Assembly: GCA_030710605.1 (NCBI GenBank)
Contig: CP092875.1
Coordinates: 64,191,958 to 64,255,957 of the forward strand
DNA: 64,000 nt
Direction: 5' to 3'
DNA from: Cordylochernes scorpioides
Taxonomy: Eukaryota; Arthropoda; Arachnida; Pseudoscorpiones; Chernetidae
How positions within the stretch are numbered: the first letter of the stretch is position 1; each line of letters opens with the position of its first letter. The notes below the pieces were generated by a model. It was given only the letters and a program-made list of their open reading frames with translations, did not search any database and was not told the origin of the DNA. Shown here in pieces: positions 30,928 through 40,625 of this stretch. The translations under genes were made by a program, and so were the position numbers.

Positions 30928-31579
30928 TGGGTCCGTGGATCCGCTGTACCAGGCGGAACCATTCTCCTAGGTTCTCGGGAGGTACTACGCGGACTAGGCG
31001 CTGGTCGTTGAATGGCAGTCCTTCTGTCAGCGTCTCGAGGATCACCTCTTGTGGAAGTCCTAGTTGCAATCCCATGGCGGTTTTCTCCCGGTAGTAGGTC
31101 TCTAAGTTGGCTTGTCCAGTGAGTTTCATGGCGAAATATTTCGCAAAGGACGCTTCGCTTGACTCAGGGTAGAGATCTAGGAGGATTTGTCTCACCTGGA
31201 AATAACTCCGGTCGGCCAGCCGAAGTTTCCTGAAGAGTTCCAGGGGTTGTCGCACCAGGTAGTTTGGTAGGCGCAGTAATTTTTCTTGTTCCCCCATGGA
31301 TGCGTCTTCCATTTTTCGGTCGAACGTCTGGAAAAACTGTGTCGCGCTGTATGTGCCGTCGAAAGGCGAGATCGCCGATTCCGCTCCATCAGAAATTTTT
31401 GCCCGGGCCAGGAACATTGACAGCTGGTTGACGGCGTCCGCTAGGGGCGCAGTTGTCTCTCGGTCGGTCATCTCCTGTCTTTCTCTTGTCGTTTCGTTCT
31501 CTCTTACTTCTTGCCTTCTTTCCATTGTTTCCGTCGGACCGTCTGACTTTACGCCTATGGGATCCTGATTTAATTCCAT
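30647..31579 (-). CDS. gag: Gag of G2 with CCHC-type zinc knuckle
   Basis: The open frame runs from 31696, but its first 39 codons lie partly in the LTR. I choose the Met at 31579, aligned with the G1 start. It encodes about 310 residues with a capsid-like helical region and a knuckle Cys-Lys-Phe-Cys-Gly-Ala-Arg-His ... Cys (CX2CX3HX4C) in the C-terminal part. The frame ends Phe-Arg-Asp-TGA in TTTCGAGACTGAGGTAGG. It overlaps the pol frame by 281 bp, pol being +1. It packages element RNA and could serve G1 and G3 in trans. Confidence 0.75.
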   Translation of the reverse strand: MELNQDPIGVKSDGPTETMERRQEVRENETTRERQEMTDRETTAPLADAVNQLSMFLARAKISDGAESAISPFDGTYSATQFFQTFDRKMEDASMGEQEKLLRLPNYLVRQPLELFRKLRLADRSYFQVRQILLDLYPESSEASFAKYFAMKLTGQANLETYYREKTAMGLQLGLPQEVILETLTEGLPFNDQRLVRVVPPENLGEWFRLVQRIHGPSVPATRSREDQPPTMSGPYHSTPRRPGAWNAPLPPSNCKFCGARHWHSECRRRPVPTIHEKVRTVQTVPKQPAPIPQQPSQARGTPAEQPFRD

Positions 31580-31606
31580 CTCACTATCCTGTCGACTTGA
31601 CCGTTC

Positions 31607-32368
31607 TGTGGCAATATCGTTGCGGGGTTTCTTATTGTTGGATGCGAATGGTGAGATTTGGTTGAAGCGCAGCCGTTTGAGTGGAAGTTGCAGCATACAG
31701 TTAGGAATAATCAGGACACGTGATTGAGTTTGAAAATAAAGGCAACGGGTTGGAGGAAAGAAAGTTTGATAAGAGCTGAGCGATTTGACTTATTAATTAA
31801 CTGATCACATGGCGGTGATTGTACTTAGCTGTGGGATGAGCAGAGGGGGAGAGGTCTAGAGCCGATGTCACCTCCTTGGGAGCCAAAGCGTAACTGACAT
31901 TTCTTGCTTTTCGATTTAACACCAAGCTTCAGTTTCTCTCTGATTGGTTGAGATATGATCACATGGTGTTTTCCTATTGGTTGACCTACTTAGTGGTTCC
32001 TCCCTACTTGGCCGGCGGCTCTCCTTGATGAAAGATGGCCTGCCTGGTATATCCGATTTCGTCAGGAAGTATTGGGTATCTTGACGCTTATAGCTTCGAC
32101 GGATATTAGATACGTCCTGTTTTTGCCGGAAGTATTGAGTGCATCTTGGCTAAAATAACTTCTGCGGTCACTAGAGACGTCCGGTCTCTGCCCCTGCAAT
32201 GTTGACACAGGGGTGCCAAAATAGTCGTGCCAGCTTTAGTCTTACTTCCTATATCTTTTGTTACTTTCTTTCCTCCAGTTACCTTGTTCTTTATTAAGTC
32301 TTTGAAAATCATACATGATATATACATAGTGGGTCGGGGTTGCATTTAATTATATACAAATTATGACA
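31607..32368 (-). repeat. 5' LTR of G2
   Basis: 762 bp, the same family as the G1 LTRs with scattered substitutions. The sequence just inside (minus strand: GAACGGTCAAGTCGACAGGA) has no TGG primer-binding start but contains AGTCGACAGGAT, shared with G1 and G3. Confidence 0.9.
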
Positions 32369-32946
32369 TATATATACTATATTTTGATCCAATACTCGTA
32401 TATGCCTTTTTAATTAAATATCTATTTATGAATTGCTCTATTTAAAAAAATCTATATATATATTGTGTGCGTGTTTTGGCGTTATATAGTGTTATAAAAG
32501 GTATATATGTTAGATATATGACTGAGGTAAATATGCAGGTTTATACACAGTTTTACTGCGTTTTATATTTAGGTAAATGTGTATTTGTTAGGTTTTAAAA
32601 TTTTGTGTATTGATAGATTTATGTTGACTTTGTTTAGAATATTTAATAAAACTGATTCCAATAATTAATAATTAAACATTATATTTACTGATTTACAAGA
32701 GAGAACACAAAATATAAAAGGGAAACTAATATTAAACAAACGAACTTTTCTTCTTTCGGTTAGCGCCTATTTACCCGTGCGATTACACACATTCTGTGGT
32801 AGCAATCATTTAATATATATACAACAATTTATCCCTCTGTATGTGCCTTTTAGTTTTAAATGAATAGTTGTTATATAATAAATGGGAATAGTTGATATGG
32901 TGTTTAAATTGTTCTTGTTAGATTCATATTGTATATATATATATAT
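32369..32946. other. AT-rich host sequence right of G2
   Basis: No gene seen. 32382-32450 resembles 5908-5960 and 33196-33250 (GATCCAATA...TATGCCTTTTTAATTAA), an older dispersed repeat. Confidence 0.5.
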
Positions 32947-33853
32947 ATATGGTTAAGTAAATTTGCGTTTCAGGTTTGAATTTGTATCTTATAGTTTAAA
33001 ATATTTTGTTTACTGTTCAAAAACTGTATCTGAAAAGATAATTTAAAATAAATAAATATATTTCTGGAGCCCTTCTGTAGATATATTTGATATGTCTGCC
33101 TTTTTATTAATCATATTATCCCTAAATATATCCTCATATAATTAAAAAGTCATATATTGATCCAAATATTTTGATATTAGTATTTTGATAATTAGTATTT
33201 TGATCCAATATATGGCTTTTTAATTAAAGATTTATTTATGGATTGCTCTATTTTCAAAACAATATCCTCTTATATAAATATAATAAAATGATAATAAAAA
33301 TATATAGGATATTATTTTCAAGTTACTATTTTTAAGTATAATGCCAAAATATTATAGATGAAATGTATTTTTCAACATATACAACTTTAAAAATAATTTT
33401 TATGTATAACGTGTCTACTTTCATGTATTTTTTAAAATTTATTTTACACTTTTAATTTATATTTCATGTCCTCTTCCTACAAACTCCATTCTTTTCTAAA
33501 TCACAAACTAAATTTACTAAATTCTTCTACATATAATTATTCTAGGGTCTGGAAATTTATTATTAAGACTTTTTCAGTCTTATCATATTTATACTTGTAT
33601 ACATTATATCTTTCTCCTTACATTTTCTATATTTGTTAACGGGTTGAACCAGACTTATGTGTACAATGTCTTTTATAACCAAATTTTATATATATTTCTA
33701 ATGGGTTATCCATGTTAAATTTGGATTAATACTTCCACGTTTTCATCTAGAAAATTTTTTAAAAATTGCAAATTTCATGGAATGCATTTTCAACGTTTTT
33801 TTTTCTGGAGACTACAAAAAGTGTACAAGACAAACTAAATTTGTTTATAACAG

Positions 33854-34055
33854 GGGGCCTTGTTGGAATCCAAGCAATGAAAAATTCAATGAAGTCAACC
33901 AAACTTCCATAATGGAGGTCGAAGAAGCGAAGCTCCTTCAAAGTCTGGGAAGATTCCAAAAGCTCTACAAGGGGAGATACTTAGTACCAGAGATTACAGA
34001 ATTCTTGGAAACTGCTTTGATCCTATATGTTTTCTATGATGGTACTGAACAACCG
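33854..34055 (+). CDS. Candidate 202-nt internal exon, unknown protein (copy B)
   Basis: Twin of 7268-7469 with the same acceptor (TTTGTTTATAACAG) and donor (CCG|GTAAGTAC), inside an open frame 33777-34163. Only one amino acid differs (Asn for Ser in the Glu-Val-x-Gln-Thr context), and no indel falls inside the exon. By contrast, several small indels occur in the non-coding flanks nearby, such as the A runs at 33800-33830. Weakly consistent with selection, but the numbers are small. Confidence 0.4.
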
Positions 34056-35295
34056 GTAAGTACAATATATACAATGAAAGGATTTAAAAGAACGAAACTC
34101 TACTGTCCTTACTCAGATGATTCGTGCTGCGTGTATAAGCAGAATCGTCTAATACAGTATTAGAGCTCTGAGAAGCGATCTGGTGGATTAAATTGGCGAA
34201 ACCGTTGGGAGGGTTCACCACTGATGACCCAAGCCCTCCCAATATATTTTTTCATCGCAGTAAGGACAGTAGAAGTTTGTATTGTGTATAAAAGAAACAT
34301 TCATGCTTTTAAATCCTTTCATTTTATATATATAGATGGCGCGTTATTGATTGGTAAGTACAATGTTTTGAAACTGTATCAGTGATTCTACAATGGGTTA
34401 CCATTGCTCTGATGAGATTATTTGAAATTCAACAAAAAAATAAAAAATAGGGCCAAGTGATCTACATGGCAAATATAGTGTAGTCATATACAAAGAAAAC
34501 TTAATATATAATAACAACAACAAAAAGCTTTATTAAGACCTTTTAGTCTTATACAGATTCTAAGTGCAGGATACACGCAGGAAAAAAGAAATAGTACCTT
34601 AATAGTAATATGATATTTATATACAGGAAAAATTATTTAGAGACAATCAAGCTAATAAATAGATTAGTCTGGGTAAATTGGAGGAAATGAAATTTATTAT
34701 ACCTGGATTTATCACGGATTCACCGCAAATGAAGATAAAAAAAGCAAAAGCTATACACAAAGAAAACTTAACGATACTCTTTGTTTGAAGTTTATACGAT
34801 AATTTTGTAATTATTCTTTTTTTTTTAATTCATAGAAGCATTTTTCTGGCAGACATATTCAATTTTTTATCATCATTTTTAATTTTTTTTTTCTTAGTTA
34901 GTTATCAAATCATTTGCAATATTGTAGTTTCCTTTTTGTTTGGTTGTGTTCCTTTTTAAGCAATAAAATATATAGAAGTAAGGTGTAATATTCAATTCAA
35001 GCATATGGAACCAACATCGATACATTTTTAAAATAAAGCAACTTTATACAACTTTCACTTTTCATACACTTTTATAACGAAAAGGTAATTCATTTCTCGG
35101 CCTATTCAATAAAAACTCTTTTAAATGAAATTCATTTTCATGAGAAAGATTAGAAATCCTATCAATTTAGTTATAGAGACTCACTTAATGTATTTAAAGT
35201 ATGTTATTTATATACACAGCAAGAAATATATCATTTTAAAATATAGTAAGATAATTATATTTGAGTAATTATTTGTCGCTCAAAATTTCAATATA

Positions 35296-35525
35296 CACTG
35301 GCCCGCAAAATTAAAGGAAAAAAAAAAAAATTATCTCTAATATCTCAAAAGATCATTGCTTGACCGGCTGATTTGCATAAAATACGTGTTATATATTTTT
35401 ATTTCGGGTAATTTTAATCAATAATGGAATAATAAATTTGTGTATAAAATTTCATTGCTAAATGTTCAATAAAATTTGAGATAAATGAAAAAAATATGTT
35501 GTTCCTTTAATTTTGCGGTCCAGTG
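35296..35525. mobile_element. Mariner-type MITE (copy B)
   Basis: Same element as 8719-8945, 3 bp longer in an A run, flanked by TA. Confidence 0.8.
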
Positions 35526-35722
35526 TAATTTAATAATAGTTTGCCTAATCGAATAAATTATAAACATAACAATATTGGCATTCTAACATTTCTTCGATTC
35601 CTTTAAATCTTCTCAAATAGGCTTAAATTTTTATCCAGCCCTTCTCTATGATGTTTTAGTTTAATTATAACGATTTCTTTTTATAATACAATATAATGTG
35701 GCTATGATTATAGAACGATGTT

Positions 35723-35987
35723 TAACAAGTTTTACCGTAAATGTTTCTTTTAACAGAACGAAAAATCGTAATTTTAATTATTTTAAGGAGAAATAACGAC
35801 TATTCCTATCCTTAGGGATGAAGTATGAAAGGATGAATTGTGAAGAGTAATGATGAACGGAATAACGGAATATTCATATTTTTATAATTCATCCCTAAGG
35901 ATAGAAATAGTCGTTATTTTTCCTTAAAATGATTAAAATTACGATTTTTCGTTCTGTTAAAAGAAACAATTCCCGTAAAACTTGTTA
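35723..35987. repeat. Foldback element (copy B)
   Basis: Twin of 9143-9407, TAACAAGTTTTAC ... GTAAAACTTGTTA. Confidence 0.75.
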
Positions 35988-36224
35988 GACGTCGATTTCC
36001 TTGTATATTTTAACCAGTTTTGTCCACGATCAATATGCACAAATATTTTTACTAATATATTTTGAAGGTATAATTGATAAAACTATTATAATGCACAAGA
36101 TGAAAAAGTTCAAAAAGCTATTCCTGTAATTAGTTTAAGTTTCACGATAAAGTCACAATTTGCTGCTAAAATATAATATTTAAACAATCAGTTTATTTCT
36201 TTAAAAAATGGACAATAAAGCCAG

Positions 36225-36306
36225 TTTTATTTTCTCAATGTCAGGAGAAATAAATAAAACGATGACGAAGACAAAAGATTTTTGTTGAAACGTTGAGAAA
36301 ATAAAA
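36225..36306 (+). ncRNA. Hammerhead-ribozyme-like hairpin (copy B)
   Basis: Twin of 9645-9726. The long stem, GTC triplet, TGACGA core, second stem and GAAA are unchanged. The base a few positions before the core is C here (AAACGATGACGA) where copy A has T. Confidence 0.4.
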
Positions 36307-36783
36307 CATTAACTGGCCGAAGTGTTCATTTTTTAAAAGAAATATGAATTCCGGCCAGGCAGCCTCTATATTTACGAGAATCAGTTTATTGTTTGATAAA
36401 ACAATCCCTTGAATCAATATTAAAATAAGAACATTAAGCCTCCAAGAAAAAGTTTTTTAAAAATATTTTTTATTTACACAAATCTCTCAAGCTTTCAGGC
36501 AAGAAAGCCCTTCTACAGGAGAAAATATTTTACATTAAATCCCCAAAAAAAAGTTGAAATCATATAAAATGCTTTGAATGTTTACAGTTATTTGAATGCA
36601 GAATCAACACGGGCCTCCATTACGCGTTCTTATCGAGTTTGCTATTCAGAGGCGATATCTTCATTTGGAGGTTATGGGGTGGATTCAGGTAATAGAGTAT
36701 TATTAATTTCTGGAATAGCTATTCTTCTGTTAATGATATTGTGCTACCTGGATATGATGGATTCTATGATAAGTCTCTGTATT

Positions 36784-37092
36784 CTATTGAGGATGTTGGA
36801 GTAATGAGTCTTTGGTTCTGATAGGGAGAAAAGGATGGTCTGTTTCTCTTAAATGATGATATACTAAAGATCTGCTGTCTTGATTGTCGATATTTCTTAT
36901 ATGTTCTGATATTCTTATGTTTAAATGTCTGCCAGTTCCGCCTACATATTTGGTTTTGCATTCGTTGCACTCTATGGAGTATATGGCTTTCTTAATATTG
37001 GAAGGATAATCAATGGTATTGTTCTTTGTTATGGGTTTTTTTATTAATGAATTTGAATTGTGTGAGTGTTGCTGAAAAGGTTTTAATTCCAA
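36784..37092 (-). pseudogene. PLE GIY-YIG endonuclease fragment (left arm, copy B)
   Basis: 102-codon frame like 10204-10512: Ile-Tyr-Ser-Ile-Glu-Cys, Lys-Tyr-Val-Gly-Gly-Thr-Gly-Arg, Arg-Ile-Ser-Glu-His, then a conserved tail Thr-Asp-His-Pro-Phe. The upstream half is in another frame. Confidence 0.75.
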
Positions 37093-37276
37093 ATATATTC
37101 AGATGACGGGCTATAGAAACGGATACTGGTGAATATGGAATACTGCTAATAGATTTATAGATTGGAGAATTCCGAATTTCAGAAGCTATATAGAAATGTC
37201 TTAGAATAAATGACGAAGGATATTGAAAAGTCTTTAGATTTCTTAAGATATTCTGAGTTTCTTCGGTTTTAAAGGT

Positions 37277-38090
37277 TTGAAGTTAGCAATGGCTTATAGT
37301 AAACAGTTATGGCAAACTGATGCTTTCATATATGGCTTCCCTAAAATACTTAAACCAAATGTCCCCTTAAGACCCATAGTGGTTTCCTACCATTCCCCAA
37401 CAGCGCCTCTTTCCAAGTTCATCTCAACCTTTCTCAAGCCCACAATCAAGCAGCAAAACTCCCCATTCTCCATTTCCAACACCACCACCATCATAGATGA
37501 ACTATTCAAGTACCAACCCCAACCAAACAAGATCATGATCTCATTCGACGTAGAATCCCTTTACCCAAGTCTCCTACACCAGTTGATACTAAGCAGCACC
37601 GAAGAATTCTTGAGATAAAATCAGGTTGATCAGATCACTGTCGGGAAAATAACTAAACTTATAGCCCTATGCCTCGAAACAAATATTCTAACATACGATT
37701 CCAAAACTTACGAACAAGTAAACGGCTCTCCCATGGGGAGCTCTATTTCAACCTCAGTCGCCGAAATTGTCATGCGTCGCATAGACAGTTGGAAAACCTC
37801 CCTATTCCCGTCAGATATAGTTTTATGGCATCGTTATATTGACGACATATTTTGCATCTGCCCCGATAATCAAACCAAGAACATTCTATAAAGTCTCAAT
37901 AGCTACCATCCTAGCCTAAATTTAACTTTTGAAAAAGAAACAAACAATAGTCTACCTTTTATATATATACAAATCATTCGCATACAACATCAATTCAAAA
38001 CAACTCTTTACTATAAGCCATTGCTAACTTCAAACCTTTAAAACCGAAGAAACTCAGAATATCTTAAAAAATCTAAAGACTTGCCAATAT
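37277..38090 (+). pseudogene. PLE reverse transcriptase (copy B), catalytic motif retained, stops present
   Basis: 37277-37618 holds Gly-Phe-Pro-Lys-Ile, Arg-Pro-Ile-Val and motif A (Ser-Phe-Asp-Val-Glu-Ser-Leu-Tyr). After a TAA at 37616-37618 the frame continues with Ser-Pro-Met-Gly-Ser-Ser-Ile (motif B) and Tyr-Ile-Asp-Asp-Ile (catalytic motif C). Another stop follows near 37889. It is better preserved than copy A, which has lost motif B and the second Asp. Confidence 0.75.
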
Positions 38091-38093
38091 CCT

Positions 38094-38640
38094 TTGTCAT
38101 TTATTCTAAGACATTTCAATATAGCTTCTGAAATTCGTAATTCCCCAATCTATAAATCTATTAGCAGTATTCCTTTTTCACCAGTATCTGTTTCTATAGC
38201 CCGTCATATGAAGATATTTGGAATTAAAACCTTTTCCAGCAACTCGCCTAATTTAAATTCGTTACTAAGAAATCCCATAACAAAGAACAATAGCATTTAT
38301 TATCCTCCCAATATTAAGAATGCCATATACTCCATAGAATGCAAAGATTGCAAAACCAAATATGTAGGCGAAACTGGCAGACATTTAAACATAATAATAT
38401 CAGAACATAAACGAAACAAAGACAATCAAGACAGCAGATCTTTAGTATAGCAACATATAAGAGAAACAGACCATCCTTTTCTCCCTATCAGAACCAAAGA
38501 CCCATTACTCCAACATCCCCAATAGACTACAGAGACTTATAATAGAATCCATCATATCCAGAAAGCACAATAGCATTAACAGAAGAATAGACATTTCAGA
38601 AATTTATAATATACTATTCCCTGAACCCACCCCATAACCT
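38094..38640 (+). pseudogene. PLE GIY-YIG endonuclease, plus-strand copy (right arm)
   Basis: Open frame 38094-38450 carries the linker and Ala-Ile-Tyr-Ser-Ile-Glu-Cys, Lys-Tyr-Val-Gly-Glu-Thr-Gly-Arg-His-Leu, Ile-Ser-Glu-His. It is stopped by TAG at 38448-38450, where the inverted arm still reads on. The conserved C-terminal tail continues to about 38640. The His/Glu of the nuclease core are still visible. Confidence 0.75.
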
Positions 38641-38840
38641 CCAAATGAAGATATCGCCTCTGAATAGCAAACTCGATAAGAACGCGTAATGGAGGCCCGT
38701 GTTGGTTCTGTATTCAAACAACTGTAAACACCCAAAGCATTTTATTTGATTTTAACTTTTTTTGGGGATTTAATGTAAAATATTTTCTCCTGTAGAAGGG
38801 CTTTCTTGCCCGAAAGCTTGAGAGATTTGTATAAATAAAT

Positions 38841-39362
38841 ATAATAATAATAATAATAAACTAGAGGCCTATACTTCTTAATTCAATCAGTTTATTAATC
38901 TCTCAGCGCTCATAGATAATGCTCAAATTGCGTCAAACTCTGCATATATGACGTAGAATAGTCCTCATATTGCGCAGGTGCGCAAAACCTGGTAATGCGC
39001 ATGCGCTATTTTTTTTTTATTGGCGCTATTTCTTTTGGGGCTTTCTTCAATCACTTCGCTTTTGTTTAAAGAGGTTTGTAAAAAGTTTAATTAATATTAT
39101 TTTTTAAAATTATTTGCAGTCGAAAGTCGAATTAAAACGTTTTAAATTAGGACTTTATATTATTTAAAAATATTTTATATAGTGTGCATTTAATTTAACA
39201 ATATTTTTGTAGCAAATCTTCTATCTTCAATCATGTTAATTTTATAATTTATAATTATTTATATATCTATTTACTATATATATATTAAAATATTCGAGGA
39301 ATTGACATTTTATGGATATGCTCCAGGAGCTTTGGGTTACTTATATGTGTTATATATATATA
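38841..39362. promoter_or_regulatory. Intergenic stretch with NRF-1-like site
   Basis: Mostly AT-rich, but 38970-39010 holds TGCGCAGGTGCGCA and AATGCGCATGCGCT. The latter contains GCGCATGCGC, the palindromic consensus of NRF-1-type promoters. An (ATA)n run lies at 38840-38860. No initiator codon or donor could be tied to it, so it is only a promoter candidate. Confidence 0.25.
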
Positions 39363-40135
39363 TGTCATAATTTGTAAATAGTTGTATGCAACCCCGACCC
39401 AATATGTATGCAATGTATGTTTCAAAGACTTAATAAAGAATAAGGTAACTGGAGGTTAGAACGCCTTAGAGAAGCGAGGCCTAGAAAGAAGGCTTAAAAG
39501 TCAGCAGCACCATTAGCAAAATTACAGCCAATTTTATGATCGCGGAAATAATAAAAGTTGAGTTCAACGACACAGTATTTCCTGGTCGTGTCAGAACAAG
39601 TCCAAAAGACAAAGAAATGAGCAAGGACCAATGAGGGAGCAGCTTCCAAAAGGTCAACCAATAGAAAAAGGCCACGTCTCAGCTTTCCTCCAATGGGAAA
39701 GGAGATAGGTCTTCGTGTTAAATCGAGAAGCAAGGATTGTCAGTTGTTCACTCGCTCCCACCGAGACAGCACCTAGAAGAGTGGTTCACTCGCTCCCACC
39801 GAGGTAACATCTGCTCTCGAGACCTCCCCGTTCATCCCATAGCTAAGTCCAATCATCGCCATGTGATCAGATAGTTACTAATCAAATCCGCTCCACCTTC
39901 TCAAGCCTTTCTTTCCTCCGACCAGTTGCCTTTTATTTCAACAATCAATCGTGTCCTGGTTTATTTCCCTTGTTTGTAAACCTTTCTTACTCAGCCACCA
40001 CGACTGCGTCACCACTTCAACAATCATCAATCCCAAGAGTAAGGTTTCCCAGCATAGCATATTACGATAGCTAATTGAAAGTCGACAGCATATATTACGA
40101 TATAATTGAAAGTCGACAGCATATATTACGATATA
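39363..40135 (+). repeat. 5' LTR of G3 with 31-bp repeats at its end
   Basis: The 3' boundary is uncertain. The last ~62 bp consist of two copies of a 31-bp unit (ATTGAAAGTCGACAGCATAT ...) starting at 40074 and 40105; the first bases of a third copy, at 40136, form the primer-site region. The same two copies end the 3' LTR. Confidence 0.8.
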
Positions 40136-40154
40136 ATTGAAAGTCGACAGGATC

Positions 40155-40625
40155 ATGGTGGAAAGTAACCAAGACACAAGCAAAACAAACGGCAATGATA
40201 AACCGAGGGAGAAGGAGCTGGCGACGAACGAAGCGACAAAACACACCCTGGCGACAATAATTTTGCAGTTGACCGCCGCACTTCAAGGAGCAAGGTCCAC
40301 CCAACTGGAAACGGCGTTCCGTAGCGCCACCCGCGGAGCAGCCCACGCCCCCCGCCGACCGAAAGGCGAGATGGATGGGACAGCCGACGCACGTGCCACC
40401 ACCCCAGGCAAGTGTCAACGTGGCCGGACACCGACCACAGAGGAGTCATCCATCGCCATGCCGTATCCGTACACCGCACCCGAAAGTAATCCACGCGACC
40501 CGGGACAGTGCAAACAGTCCCCAAAACGATATCCCAGTACCGGACTTCACTTCAATTCCGCGGACGGTGCAACCATCCCAAGCCCAAGACGTCCCAGCCG
40601 AGCAGACCTTTCGAGACTAAGGTAG
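40155..40625 (+). pseudogene. gag: Truncated, frameshifted Gag of G3
   Basis: The N-terminal half (frame of the ATG at 40155) resembles G1 Gag (Lys-Thr-Asn-Gly-Asn-Asp-Lys-Pro-Arg-Glu, Leu-Gln-Gly-Ala-Arg-Ser). Sequence of the G2-type C-terminal end (Glu-Gln-Thr-Phe-Arg-Asp-stop, TTTCGAGACTAAGGTAGG) is in a different frame (40375-40620). As in G1, the capsid core and zinc knuckle are missing. Confidence 0.65.

Larger units (their letters stand above)
24882..32368 (-). mobile_element. Ty3/gypsy relative G2, longest copy, RT intact but no integrase core
   Basis: LTRs at 24882-25644 (763 bp) and 31607-32368 (762 bp) differ by few changes (an extra G in a G run near 25122, and T/C near 25316/32039). 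TATA lies on both sides (24878-24881, 32369-32372). Gag and Pol frames are open throughout. It retains protease, RT and RNase H but, like G1 and G3, has no integrase catalytic domain. It sits tail to tail with G1. Confidence 0.9.
32947..38085 (+). repeat. Segmental duplication copy B (partner 5655-11749)
   Basis: Same order of features as copy A: exon candidate, MITE, foldback, hammerhead-like hairpin, PLE. It lacks the 698-bp insertion and the 193-bp tandem repeat of copy A. It is continuous through the PLE and so is the better reference for the region. Confidence 0.9.
36470..38840 (+). mobile_element. Penelope-like element with two 834-bp inverted arms
   Basis: Left arm 36470-37303 is the inverted complement of right arm 38007-38840. 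The arms contain the linker, GIY-YIG endonuclease and 3' tail. The RT lies between and is shared with the right-hand arm as one plus-strand element. Both outer ends carry CTGTAGAAGGGC ... GCCCGAAAGC. A 5'-truncated inverted copy fused to a longer one is a known PLE arrangement. All frames have stops. Confidence 0.85.
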
